NCBI RefSeq assembly: GCF_009796285.1
Contig: NZ_CP047020.1
Span: 8,494,001-8,558,000 of the forward strand
Origin: Streptomyces broussonetiae
GTDB lineage: Bacteria > Actinomycetota > Actinomycetes > Streptomycetales > Streptomycetaceae
Reading direction: 5' to 3'
Length of the DNA stretch: 64,000 nucleotides
How positions within the stretch are numbered: position 1 is the stretch's first letter; every line of letters begins with the position of its first letter. Of this stretch, positions 50,973 through 59,422 are shown piece by piece. The translations under genes and the position numbers were made by a program. The notes below the pieces were generated by a model, which was not told the DNA's origin, made no database searches, and worked only from the letters and a program-made list of their open reading frames with translations.

Positions 50973-53309
50973 ATGTCCCCAGCGCATCTCCGGCACGCCG
51001 AGGCGGTCGAGCCCGCCGTACCCGAGACGAACGCCGTCGTCGCGGTACTGGCCCTCGGCGGGATCGTGGTCTCACTGATGCAGACCCTGGTCATCCCGAT
51101 CGTGCCCGAACTGCCCAGGCTGCTGCACGCATCCGCGTCCGACGCGGCCTGGGCGGTCACCGCGACCCTCCTCGCGGCGGCCGTGGCCACGCCCGTCATG
51201 GGCCGGCTCGGCGACATGTACGGCAAACGGCTGATGCTGCTGACGAGCCTGGTGATGCTGGTCGCGGGCTCGGTGACGGCCGCGCTCAGCGACGGTCTCG
51301 CCCCGATGGTCGTCGGACGGGCGCTCCAGGGCCTGGCCTCCGGTGTGATCCCGCTCGGCATCAGCATCATGCGCGACGAACTGCCCGCCGAACGGCTCGC
51401 CTCCGCCACCGCCCTGATGAGCGCGTCGCTCGGCGTCGGCGGCGCGCTCGGCCTGCCCGCCGCCGCACTGATCGCCGACCACTACGACTGGCATGTGCTG
51501 TTCTGGACCTCGGCCGGACTCGGCGCCGTCGTCGGCGTACTCGTCCTGCTCCTCGTCCCCGAGTCCCGGGTGCGCACCGGCGGCCGTTTCGACCTGCCCG
51601 GCGCGCTCGGCATGGCCGCCGGTCTGATCTGCCTGCTGCTCGGCGTCTCCAAGGGGGCCGACTGGGGGTGGCGCAGCGGTACGACGCTCGGCCTGTTCGG
51701 GGCGGCCGTCGTCGTCCTGCTCGCCTGGGGCCTGTTCGAACTGCGCACCGCACGGCCCCTGGTGGACCTGCGCACCACCGCCCGCCGCCAGGTCCTGGTG
51801 ACCAACCTCGCCTCGGTCGCCTTCGGCTTCTCCATGTTCGCGATGTCCCTGGTCCTTCCGCAGCTCCTGCAGTTGCCCAAGGCGACCGGATACGGACTCG
51901 GCAAGTCGCTGCTCGACGCCGGTCTGGTGATGGCGCCGACCGGCCTGGTGATGATGGCGATGGCACCCGTGTCCGCCCTCATCTCCCGGACCTGGGGCCC
52001 GAAGGTGACCCTGATGTGCGGAGCGGTGATCGTCGCCGCCGGGTACGGGCTCGACATCGTGCTGATGCACGCCGTCTGGGAGTTGCTGGTGGCCTCCTGC
52101 GTCATCGGCGCCGGCATCGGCTTCGCCTACGGCGCGATGCCCGCGCTGATCATGGGCGCCGTCGATCCGTCCGAGACCGCCGCGGCGAACAGCTTCAACA
52201 CCCTCATGCGGTCCATCGGAACGTCCACCGCCAGCGCGGTCGCGGGCGTGATCCTCGCCCGGACGACCATGGCCTTCGGCGCCACGGCGCTGCCTTCGGA
52301 GAACGGCTTCAAGGCGGTCATGGCCGTCGGGTCGGGCGCCGCGGTGCTCGCCCTGCTGGTCGCCGCCTTCATTCCGCGCCGGACGGTGGCCGGGGTGCGG
52401 GTGGTACGGGAGGCGGCTGGGGAGGCCGGGGAGTCGGTCGGCGGGACGCAGGTACGGGCCGGTGCCGGGACGGGGCCGGCCGTCGGCGGGGCCGGGAGAA
52501 GGGGAGCCGACCGGGCGCCGGCTCGCGCGGTCGGCGCGAGCGGTGCCGGCGGGACGGCCGTGCGCGGGTTCGTGCGCGGAACCGACGGGGCCGGTGTCGG
52601 GCGGGCCGCGGTCACGCTCGTCTCGCTGGACGGACGGCAGGTGGGCCGGTCCCTCGCCGGGGCCGACGGCGGCTATGCCGTGGTGGCGCCCGGGGAGGGG
52701 ACGTATGTGCTCGTCGCCTCCGCGGACGGTCGTCGTCCACGGGCCGGCACCGTCGTCGTCGGCGCGCATCCGGTCGCGTGCGACCTGCTGCTCGACGGCA
52801 CCAGCGGGCTGGCCGGCGTGGTCCGGGCCGCGGACGGCGGGGGGCCGGTCGCCGGAGCGGTCGTGATCGTCACCGATGTGCGCGGGGAGGTGCTGGCGAC
52901 GCAACGGACCGACGGGCTGGGTGAGTTCGCCTTCACCGGGCTCGCGCCGGGCCCGGTCACCCTCGCGGTCGGCTCGCCCAGGCACCGCCCGCTCGCGCTG
53001 CCCGTGGAGGTCGCCCGCACCGGCGTCACCCGTGTCCAGGCCGAACTGCGCTCCGGTGCGCAGGTGCGCGGCACGGTGCGGGGCGCGGGCGGACCGCTCG
53101 GCGGCGCCCGGGTGACCCTGCTGGACGCCGTGGGCAACGTCGTCGCCACGACCACCACCGGCGACGACGGGGCGTACGCTTTCTCCGACCTGGACGACGG
53201 CCCGTACACGCTGATCGCGGCCGGCTACCCTCCGCGGGCCGCGGGAGTGAGGGTCGGCGGCGCCGGGGTCGAGGGCCATGACATGGAACTCGCCCATCCG
53301 GCGGCGTAG
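50973..53309 (+). CDS. MFS transporter with C-terminal carboxypeptidase-regulatory-like repeats
   Basis: This 778-residue protein begins with a 14-helix drug-type MFS domain (about residues 20-480), showing GRLGDMYGKRLMLL after helix 2 and GRALQGLASGVIPLGISIMRDELP. A Gly/Ala/Arg-rich linker then leads to three beta-sandwich repeats at about 527-770. Each has the pattern VRG..G.GGGPVAGA.V.L.D..G......T...G.Y.F..L..G.YTL, matching the CarboxypepD_reg fold. With 14 helices the tail would be cytoplasmic. Export of a drug or metabolite is likely. GGAGG lies nine bases before the ATG. Confidence 0.88.
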   Translation: MSPAHLRHAEAVEPAVPETNAVVAVLALGGIVVSLMQTLVIPIVPELPRLLHASASDAAWAVTATLLAAAVATPVMGRLGDMYGKRLMLLTSLVMLVAGSVTAALSDGLAPMVVGRALQGLASGVIPLGISIMRDELPAERLASATALMSASLGVGGALGLPAAALIADHYDWHVLFWTSAGLGAVVGVLVLLLVPESRVRTGGRFDLPGALGMAAGLICLLLGVSKGADWGWRSGTTLGLFGAAVVVLLAWGLFELRTARPLVDLRTTARRQVLVTNLASVAFGFSMFAMSLVLPQLLQLPKATGYGLGKSLLDAGLVMAPTGLVMMAMAPVSALISRTWGPKVTLMCGAVIVAAGYGLDIVLMHAVWELLVASCVIGAGIGFAYGAMPALIMGAVDPSETAAANSFNTLMRSIGTSTASAVAGVILARTTMAFGATALPSENGFKAVMAVGSGAAVLALLVAAFIPRRTVAGVRVVREAAGEAGESVGGTQVRAGAGTGPAVGGAGRRGADRAPARAVGASGAGGTAVRGFVRGTDGAGVGRAAVTLVSLDGRQVGRSLAGADGGYAVVAPGEGTYVLVASADGRRPRAGTVVVGAHPVACDLLLDGTSGLAGVVRAADGGGPVAGAVVIVTDVRGEVLATQRTDGLGEFAFTGLAPGPVTLAVGSPRHRPLALPVEVARTGVTRVQAELRSGAQVRGTVRGAGGPLGGARVTLLDAVGNVVATTTTGDDGAYAFSDLDDGPYTLIAAGYPPRAAGVRVGGAGVEGHDMELAHPAA

Positions 53310-53848
53310 TTCACCCCGGCGCTCCTCAGGGGCCCGATGTGCTCGGGGACGGCTGGACCGAGGCCGGGGCGACCGGGCTCGGCACCGCCGTCGGCGCGCT
53401 GCCGGTACCGGACTCGTTCGTCTGCCGGGGGCAGGCTCGGCCGGACGGGATGGGCCGCCGGGCTCCGCGAAGTACGCCGCCGCCGAGGCGAGGGTCGGCG
53501 CACCCGCCGCGGCCCGGCGCAGGTGCACCGGGCGTGGCTGTAGCGGGCCGGTCGGCGGGCGCTGCGGCCGCCGGTCGGTCTGGCCGAGGTGGTGCGCCCG
53601 CGCAGCCGCTCATCGAGCGCCGTCGGCGCGCTGCCGGTACCGGACTCGTTCGTCGCAGCTCCTCCAGCCGGCGGCCGAGAGCGTCCAGGGCCCGGCCGGC
53701 CGTGGACTTAGGTGCCGCGGGACAGACCGGGGGTCCCCGCAGTGGTCGACGACTTCGCCGGCACCACGGCGAACCGGTCCGCGAAGAGCGGACCGGCGAA
53801 GAGCCGACCGGCGCACATCCGCGGGCTCGCCCCGTACGGGCGTCCCGC
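53310..53848. other. Decayed stretch with no supported gene
   Basis: About 540 bases between the MFS and PLP-enzyme genes carry several short open frames on both strands, none with family features. On the minus strand a helical-looking LDALGRRLEELRR precedes Pro/Ser-rich text. The stretch holds a long direct repeat. I read it as the remains of one or two genes. Confidence 0.5.
53387..53654. repeat. 36-base direct repeat, two copies
   Basis: The same 36 bases occur at 53387-53422 and 53619-53654, beginning GCCGTCGGCGCGCT and ending ACTCGTTCGTC. The copies are identical and 232 bases apart, within otherwise non-coding sequence. Confidence 0.85.
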
Positions 53849-54832
53849 TCAGTTCACCCGGTCCGCGAACTCGGCCGCCCCCTGTTCCGCGAACGCGACG
53901 GCGTCCGGATGACCGAACAGGCCGGGCAGGCCGCCGGTGTGGACGAACACCGTCTTCTCGCCGGGCCGGACGTCCCCGTCGGCGACAGCCGCGCGCAGAC
54001 CGGCCAGGGCCCGGGCGGTGTACACGGGATCGAGGACCAGGCCCTCGGTGCGGGCGGCGAGCCGGAGCGCCTCGCTCGCCGGTCCGGTCAGCACCGCGTA
54101 GCCGCGGCCCACCTGGTCCCGGCGCACGCGCAGTTCCCCGGCCGTGACCTCCTGCGGCGCGAGCGGCGCCGCGAACCGGGCCACCGCCGCGGCCGGGTCC
54201 GCCAGCGCGCCCACGTCGACGCCGAGCACCGAGCCGGTGCCGAGGGCCGCGACCAGCCCGGCCATGGTGCCGCCCGAGCCGAGCGCGACCACCACCGTGC
54301 GCAGCTCGGGTACCTGCGCGTCAAGCTCCTCGCCGCAGCGCACATAGCCCCGCGCGCCCGCCACACCCGACCCGCCGAACGGGATCAGCGCCGGCCGGGC
54401 ACCGTCCGCCCGCAGCCGCGCGCACACCTCGGCCGCGGCCAGGTCCAGGCCTGCCTGGTCCACGTCACCCGCCCAGGCGAGCCGCGCCCCGAACAGACCG
54501 TCCAGCGCCAGGTTCCCGGACCGTGCGGCGCCGGGCGCGCCCCGCAGCACGAGCACGGCGGCCAGGCCCAGCCGGGCGGCCGCCGCGGCGGTCAGCCGGG
54601 CGTGGTTGCTCTGCGCGGCACCCGTGGTCACGAGCGTGTCCGCGCCCTCGGCGAGGGCCGCGCCCACCGTCCACTCCAGCTTGCGGATCTTGTTCCCGCC
54701 GCCGCCCAGACCGGTCAGGTCGTCCCGTTTGATCCACAGGTCCGTCGGCTCGAGCCCGAGCGCGACGGCCAGCCGGGGCGCCGGTTCGACGGGCGTGGGG
54801 AAGGTGCCGAGCGGTACGGGGGAGTGGCTCAT
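53849..54832 (-). CDS. PLP-dependent D-cysteine desulfhydrase/ACC deaminase family enzyme
   Basis: This 327-residue fold-type II PLP enzyme has the cofactor Lys in GGGGNKIRKLEW (Lys48), the loop TTGAAQSNHARLTAAAAA, the phosphate-binding VVVALGSGGTMAGL, and FVHTGGLPGLFGH at the end. D-cysteine desulfhydrase and 1-aminocyclopropane-1-carboxylate deaminase cannot be separated by motif alone. It lies 89 bases downstream of the vWA gene on the same strand. Confidence 0.87.
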   Translation of the reverse strand: MSHSPVPLGTFPTPVEPAPRLAVALGLEPTDLWIKRDDLTGLGGGGNKIRKLEWTVGAALAEGADTLVTTGAAQSNHARLTAAAAARLGLAAVLVLRGAPGAARSGNLALDGLFGARLAWAGDVDQAGLDLAAAEVCARLRADGARPALIPFGGSGVAGARGYVRCGEELDAQVPELRTVVVALGSGGTMAGLVAALGTGSVLGVDVGALADPAAAVARFAAPLAPQEVTAGELRVRRDQVGRGYAVLTGPASEALRLAARTEGLVLDPVYTARALAGLRAAVADGDVRPGEKTVFVHTGGLPGLFGHPDAVAFAEQGAAEFADRVN

Positions 54833-54921
54833 GGCGTACGTCCTTCGGTGCGATCAAGAGCGGGTCAGGCGCAGATCAGGTCCGGATCAGGTGCCGCTCG
54901 CGGTCGTTCGGGACCAGTCGA

Positions 54922-56280
54922 TCACACCGGAAGCAGCCGGGCGATCAGCGCGCTGAGCTGTCGGGCCGTACGGCACTCGTACATCTCGACCAGGTCGGCG
55001 TAGGCGGGGGCGGCCGAGTCGCCGGTGCCCCAGCGGTCCCGCGGCTCCGGGTTGAGCCAGTACACACGCCGGGACCGCCGGGCGACCTCGCGCACCGCGG
55101 CCAGGTTCGGGTCGCTCATGTTCGTGCGCGCGTCCCCGAGGACGAACACGGTGGAGCGCGGGCCGACCGCGTCGCCGTACCGCTCGGCGAACTCGCCCAG
55201 CGCCACGCCGTAGTCACTGCTGCCGTGCCAGCCGGTGAGCGTGGCCTCGGTGCGGATGCGGGCACCGAGCCCGTCGGGGTCGGCGCGGCCGTGCTCGAGC
55301 AGTGCGGTCACCTCGTCGAGCCGGTTGACGAAGGCGAACACCCGGATCTTGCTGAACTGGTCGTGCAGCGCCTGTACCAGCAGCATCGTGAAGTCCGAGA
55401 AGCCCGACACCGAGCCGGACACATCGCACAGCAGCACCAGTTCGGGGCGGACGGGGCGGCGCCTGCGCAGCACCGGCCGCATCGGCACCCCGCCCGTGGA
55501 CAGCGAGGAACGCAGCGTGCGCCGCAGGTCGACGGTGCCGCGCGCGGCCCGGCGCCGGCGCGCGGCCAGCCGGGTGGCCAGCTTGCGGGCGAGCGGCTGA
55601 ACCGCCCGGCGCAGCTCGGCCAGTTGATCCCGGCCCGCGAACAGGAAGTCCACCCGGTCGGCGGTCGGTGCGACACCGCGCCGGGCGATCTCGTCGCGCC
55701 CGCGCCGCTCCGCGACCCGGCGCCGCGCCTCCGCCCCGACCATCCGCCGGAACGCCTCGATACGGCGCCGGATCTCGTCGTCCAGCAACCGGTCGGCGAA
55801 GCCGTCGCCGGCGCCGTTCCCGTCGCGGCCCCGCAGATCGCTGCGCACGCGCGCCAACAGGGTCTGCGGGCGCAGCCGATCGAGGGTCTGGTACGCCGAG
55901 AAGCCGTCGGAGCCCGGTGAACTGCCGTACCCGCCCATGCCGTCGACGGCTTCGGCCGCCAACCGGGCCATCGTCGCCCGGTCGTCGGCGGCGAGGGCCT
56001 CGGCCAGCCGGCCGCGCAGCTCGTCCCGGTCCGCGCCGGAGCCCTGAAGGCCCCCGACGGTGCGCGGGAAGTACAGGTCGAAGACCGGGTCGAACACCGC
56101 CCGCTGCCCCGGGCCGTGCAGCAGCGTCGCGGCCAGCCCCTCGCGCAGCAGCTCCCGGTCCGCGAGACCCAGTGCCGCCACCGCGCGGGCCGCGTCCACG
56201 CTCTCGCCCGTGCCGATCCGCATCCCGTGCGCGCGCAGCGCCCCGACCAGGCCGGTGATGCGCTCGGCGACCTCGGTCAC
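54922..56280 (-). CDS. vWA-domain protein (CoxE-like)
   Basis: This 452-residue protein has a helical N-terminal half starting RITGLVGALRAHGMRIGTGESVDAARAV, typical of the CoxE-like group, and a C-terminal vWA domain with an intact metal site LLCDVSGSVSGFS (DxSxS). Downstream come LTGWHGSSDYGVALGEF and VFVLGDARTNMSDPN. CoxE partners a MoxR-type ATPase in metal-centre maturation or complex assembly. Its GTG overlaps the MoxR stop as GTGA. No carbon monoxide dehydrogenase genes are nearby, so the client is unknown. Confidence 0.9.
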   Translation of the reverse strand: MTEVAERITGLVGALRAHGMRIGTGESVDAARAVAALGLADRELLREGLAATLLHGPGQRAVFDPVFDLYFPRTVGGLQGSGADRDELRGRLAEALAADDRATMARLAAEAVDGMGGYGSSPGSDGFSAYQTLDRLRPQTLLARVRSDLRGRDGNGAGDGFADRLLDDEIRRRIEAFRRMVGAEARRRVAERRGRDEIARRGVAPTADRVDFLFAGRDQLAELRRAVQPLARKLATRLAARRRRAARGTVDLRRTLRSSLSTGGVPMRPVLRRRRPVRPELVLLCDVSGSVSGFSDFTMLLVQALHDQFSKIRVFAFVNRLDEVTALLEHGRADPDGLGARIRTEATLTGWHGSSDYGVALGEFAERYGDAVGPRSTVFVLGDARTNMSDPNLAAVREVARRSRRVYWLNPEPRDRWGTGDSAAPAYADLVEMYECRTARQLSALIARLLPV

Positions 56281-57134
56281 AGCGCGTCCAGGTCGAGCTT
56301 GGCCGCCGCCTTCTGGATGTCGTCCTGGTGCTTGAGGATCACCCCGAGACTGTCGCGTACGACCGTCTCGTCCAGTGTGTCGGCGCCCAGGGCCAGCAGG
56401 GTGTGCGCCCAGTCCACGGTCTCGGCGACCGACGGCGCCTTGCGCAGGTCCATCGCGCGCAGCGCGCCGACCACCCGGACCACCGACGCGGCCAGCGCCT
56501 CGCTCAGGCCCGGCACCTTCAGCCGGACGATCCGCCGCTCCAGCTCCTCCTCGGGAAAGCCGATGTGCAGGAACAGACAGCGCCGGCGCAGCGCCTCGGA
56601 CAGCTCCCGGCCGGCGTTGGAGGTGAGGACGACGAACGGGCGGCGGGTCGCGGTGACCGTGCCCAGCTCCGGAACCGTGATCTGGAAGTCGCTGAGCACC
56701 TCCAGCAGCAGCCCCTCCATCTCGACGTCGGCCTTGTCGGTCTCGTCGATCAGCAGCACCGTCGGCTCGTCCCCGCGGATGGCGGTCAGCAGCGGGCGGG
56801 GCAGCAGGAACTCCTCGCTGAAGATGTCGGTGCGCGTCTCGTCCCAGCTCTCGTCGCGGCCCGCGCTGATGCGCAGCAGCTGTTTGGCGTGGTTCCACTC
56901 GTACAGCGCCCGGGACTCGTCGACGCCCTCGTAGCACTGCAGCCGCACCAGCCGGGCCCCGGCCACCTGGGCGACGGCCTTGGCCAGCTCGGTCTTGCCC
57001 ACTCCCGCGGGGCCCTCCACCAGCAGCGGCTTACCCAGCCGGCCGGCGAGGAACACGGTCGTGGCGACGGCGGGCGAGGCGAGGTAGCCGGTCTCGGCGA
57101 GGCGGGCGGAGACGTCGTCGACGGACGTGAACAA
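56277..57134 (-). CDS. MoxR-type AAA+ ATPase (CoxD-like)
   Basis: This 285-residue AAA+ ATPase has Walker A GPAGVGKT, Walker B VLLIDETDKADVEME, and the sensor/arginine region TSNAGRELSEALRRRCLFLHIGFP. The TTG start at 57134 is chosen because GGAGG lies five bases upstream and the protein then begins LFTSVDDVSARLAETGY like its relatives; the longer frame to 57275 runs into the divergent TetR gene. It is coupled to the CoxE-like gene. Confidence 0.9.
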   Translation of the reverse strand: MFTSVDDVSARLAETGYLASPAVATTVFLAGRLGKPLLVEGPAGVGKTELAKAVAQVAGARLVRLQCYEGVDESRALYEWNHAKQLLRISAGRDESWDETRTDIFSEEFLLPRPLLTAIRGDEPTVLLIDETDKADVEMEGLLLEVLSDFQITVPELGTVTATRRPFVVLTSNAGRELSEALRRRCLFLHIGFPEEELERRIVRLKVPGLSEALAASVVRVVGALRAMDLRKAPSVAETVDWAHTLLALGADTLDETVVRDSLGVILKHQDDIQKAAAKLDLDAL

Positions 57135-57211
57135 CGGGGCCTCCGGCGGGTGGGGAGCGGGGTCCGGTCTCCTATCTAAGCGCTTGTTCAGTCCCCCTGT
57201 CACGCAAATAC

Positions 57212-57221
57212 ACCGATCGGT
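57212..57221. promoter_or_regulatory. Palindrome in the TetR/MoxR divergent gap
   Basis: ACCGATCGGT is a perfect 10-bp palindrome, 35 bases before the TetR start, in an A/T-richer setting. This is a common TetR operator core in Streptomyces. TAACCT at 57242-57247 could be the -10 box of a leaderless TetR transcript. Confidence 0.5.
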
Positions 57222-57255
57222 TTCTCTGTCGCCCACACCGGGGTAACCTCGCTGC

Positions 57256-57831
57256 ATGGCCACCACCACCGACAAGGCGTCCTCCCGCGACCGGCTGCTC
57301 GACGCCGCCGCCAGGCTCTCCTACCGTGACGGCGTCGGCGTCGGCATCGAGGCCCTGTGCCGGGAGGCCGGTGTCTCCAAGCGGTCGATGTACCAGCTCT
57401 TCGACAGCAAGGACGCGATGCTGGCCGCCAGCCTGGAGCGGCGGATCCCGCGCTACGAGGCACGCCTCGCGCACCCCGACCCGGAGCACGCCACCCCGCG
57501 CGAGCGGATCCTCCATGTCTTCGAGCAGGTGACGAGGTCCGCCGCCGACCCCGACTACCACGGCTGTCCCTACCTGGCCGTCCTGGTCGAACTCAAGGAC
57601 CCGGAGCACCCGGCGAGCGTGGTCGCCCGCGCCGTCAAGGAGCGCCTGACGCAGGCCCTGCGCGCCGAGGCGGAACGCGGCGGCGCCCGCGACCCCGAGC
57701 TGCTCGCCCGCCAGCTGGTGCTGGTCTTCGACGGCGCCAGCGCCCGGGCCGGCGCGAAGGTGGAGCACCTGGACGACGGCCTCGCCACGACGACGGCGAG
57801 CGCGCTCCTGGACGCGGCGGGGATGGCCTGA
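57256..57831 (+). CDS. TetR/AcrR-family regulator
   Basis: This 191-residue regulator has the DNA-binding domain SSRDRLLDAAARLSYRDGVGVGIEALCREAGVSKRSMYQLFDSKDAMLAASLERR. The C-terminal part is unclassified. There is no ribosome binding site; a TAACCT box nine bases before the ATG suggests leaderless translation. It is divergent from the MoxR gene. Confidence 0.9.
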   Translation: MATTTDKASSRDRLLDAAARLSYRDGVGVGIEALCREAGVSKRSMYQLFDSKDAMLAASLERRIPRYEARLAHPDPEHATPRERILHVFEQVTRSAADPDYHGCPYLAVLVELKDPEHPASVVARAVKERLTQALRAEAERGGARDPELLARQLVLVFDGASARAGAKVEHLDDGLATTTASALLDAAGMA

Positions 57832-57839
57832 CGGGCCGT

Positions 57840-57872
57840 GCCCCCCGGCGTGGGGGCGGAAGGCCGGGGGGC
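57840..57872 (+). terminator. Hairpin terminator after the TetR gene
   Basis: GCCCCCCGGC at 57840-57849 pairs with GCCGGGGGGC at 57863-57872 across a 13-base loop, nine bases past the TetR stop. Confidence 0.6.
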
Positions 57873-58010
57873 TCCGGGTACTGCTGCGCGGGACGGGCCG
57901 CCCGATCTGCGGTGTCCGGCCCGGACACGAGGGCGCCGATGGCGCCCGGCCTCGCTCGTACGGGTCAGCCCAACGCGCCACCCCACTCGCCCGCCCGGTG
58001 CAATGAACCC

Positions 58011-58754
58011 GTGACCGCGCCCCCGCACGACTGCCTCGCGCGCAACGACTGGATCTGCGGCGCCTATCTGAGCACGCGCCGGCAGATCCTGCTCGACGCG
58101 GTCGTCCAGCACCTCCGGCTGACCGCCCTGTCGGTCCTCATCGGCCTGGCCATCGCCCTGCCGCTCGCGGTGCTGGCCCGCCGCTGGGGCTGGGCGGCCG
58201 GACCGGTCCTCGCCCTGACGACGATCCTCTACACCATCCCGTCGCTCGCCATGTTCTCCCTGCTCCTGCCGCTGTACGGCCTGTCGGCCACCCTTGTCGT
58301 CGCCGGGCTGGTGCTGTACTCACTCACCCTGCTCGTCCGGAACATCCTCGCGGGCCTGCGCGCGGTACCCGAGGAGACCCGGCAGGCCGCGCGCGGCCTC
58401 GGCTACGGCCCCATCCGGCTGCTGCTCACCGTGGAACTGCCCCTTGCGCTGCCCGCCGCGATGGCCGGGCTGCGCATCGCCACCGTCTCGGCGGTCTCCC
58501 TGGTCACGGTCGGTGCGATCGTCGGCTTCGGTGGCCTCGGCAACCTCATCTACGCGGGCATGAACACCTACTTCAAGGCCCAGGTGCTCACCGCGTCGGC
58601 GCTGTGCGTCCTGATCGCCGTCGCCGCCGACCTCCTGCTGCTCGGTGTGCAGCGGCTGATCACGCCGTGGACGAGAGCCGGGCGGGCACGCGCCCCCGCC
58701 CGGCGGCGGCGGTCGCGCACAGGGCTACGTGGGGCGAGAGCGGGCCGCGCATGA
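58011..58754 (+). CDS. Osmoprotectant ABC permease 1 (OpuB/ProW type)
   Basis: This 247-residue permease has about five membrane helices and the EAA-type loop AARGLGYGPIRLLLTVELPLALPAAMAGLRIATV. The features ILYTIPSLAMFSLLLPLYG and VGFGGLGNLIYAGM place it with choline/glycine-betaine permeases. The GTG at 58011 is chosen as the start that keeps the typical CLARNDWICGAYLSTRR beginning. It overlaps the second permease by four bases. Confidence 0.9.
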   Translation: MTAPPHDCLARNDWICGAYLSTRRQILLDAVVQHLRLTALSVLIGLAIALPLAVLARRWGWAAGPVLALTTILYTIPSLAMFSLLLPLYGLSATLVVAGLVLYSLTLLVRNILAGLRAVPEETRQAARGLGYGPIRLLLTVELPLALPAAMAGLRIATVSAVSLVTVGAIVGFGGLGNLIYAGMNTYFKAQVLTASALCVLIAVAADLLLLGVQRLITPWTRAGRARAPARRRRSRTGLRGARAGRA

Positions 58755-59422
58755 ACACGCTCAGTGCGAGCTGGCACTGGCTCACCGACCCCGCGCACTG
58801 GTCCGGCGACGACGGCATCCGGAGCCGGCTGCTGCAGCACCTCGTCCTCACCGTCGTCTGTCTCGCCGTCAGCTGCGTGATCGCGCTCCCGGTGGCTCTC
58901 GTCCTCGGCCACCTCGGCAAGGGCGGCGCCCTCGCCGTGAACATCTCCAACGTCGGCCGGGCCGTACCCACCTTCGCCGTCCTGGTGCTGCTGCTCCTGA
59001 CCCCGGTCGGGAAGTGGGGCGAGGGCCCCACGGTGGTGGCGCTGGTGCTGTTCGCCGTGCCACCGCTGCTCACCAACGCCTACGTCGGCATGCGCGAGGT
59101 CGACCGCAGCATCGTCCGGGCGGCCCGGGGCATGGGGATGACCGGGCGGCAGATGCTGCTGCGCGTGGAGCTGCCCCTCGCGCTCCCGCTGGTCATGACC
59201 GGGGTCCGGATCGCCGCCGTCCAGCTGGTCGCCACCGCCACCATCGCCGCGCTCGCGGGCGGCGGCGGCCTCGGCCGCATCATCACCGCCGGCTTCAACC
59301 TGGCCAGTACGCCCCAGGTGGTCGCCGGAGCGATCCTGGTCGCCGGGTTCGCGCTGATCGTCGAGGCCGTCTTCGAGATCGCCGAGCGGCTCGCCCCGCA
59401 CTGGCCACGAGGGTCGCGATGA
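58751..59422 (+). CDS. Osmoprotectant ABC permease 2 (OpuB/ProW type)
   Basis: This 223-residue permease is a partner of the preceding one. It has ISNVGRAVPTFAVLVLLLL and the EAA loop AARGMGMTGRQMLLRVELPLALPLVMTGVRIA. ATGA overlaps join it to both neighbours, so the two permeases and the binding protein are translated together. Confidence 0.9.
   Translation: MNTLSASWHWLTDPAHWSGDDGIRSRLLQHLVLTVVCLAVSCVIALPVALVLGHLGKGGALAVNISNVGRAVPTFAVLVLLLLTPVGKWGEGPTVVALVLFAVPPLLTNAYVGMREVDRSIVRAARGMGMTGRQMLLRVELPLALPLVMTGVRIAAVQLVATATIAALAGGGGLGRIITAGFNLASTPQVVAGAILVAGFALIVEAVFEIAERLAPHWPRGSR

Noticed and set aside
57135..57275. MoxR start at 57275
   Set aside because: It would overlap the start of the divergent TetR gene and its promoter, and the added residues look non-coding; the TTG at 57134 has GGAGG five bases upstream.
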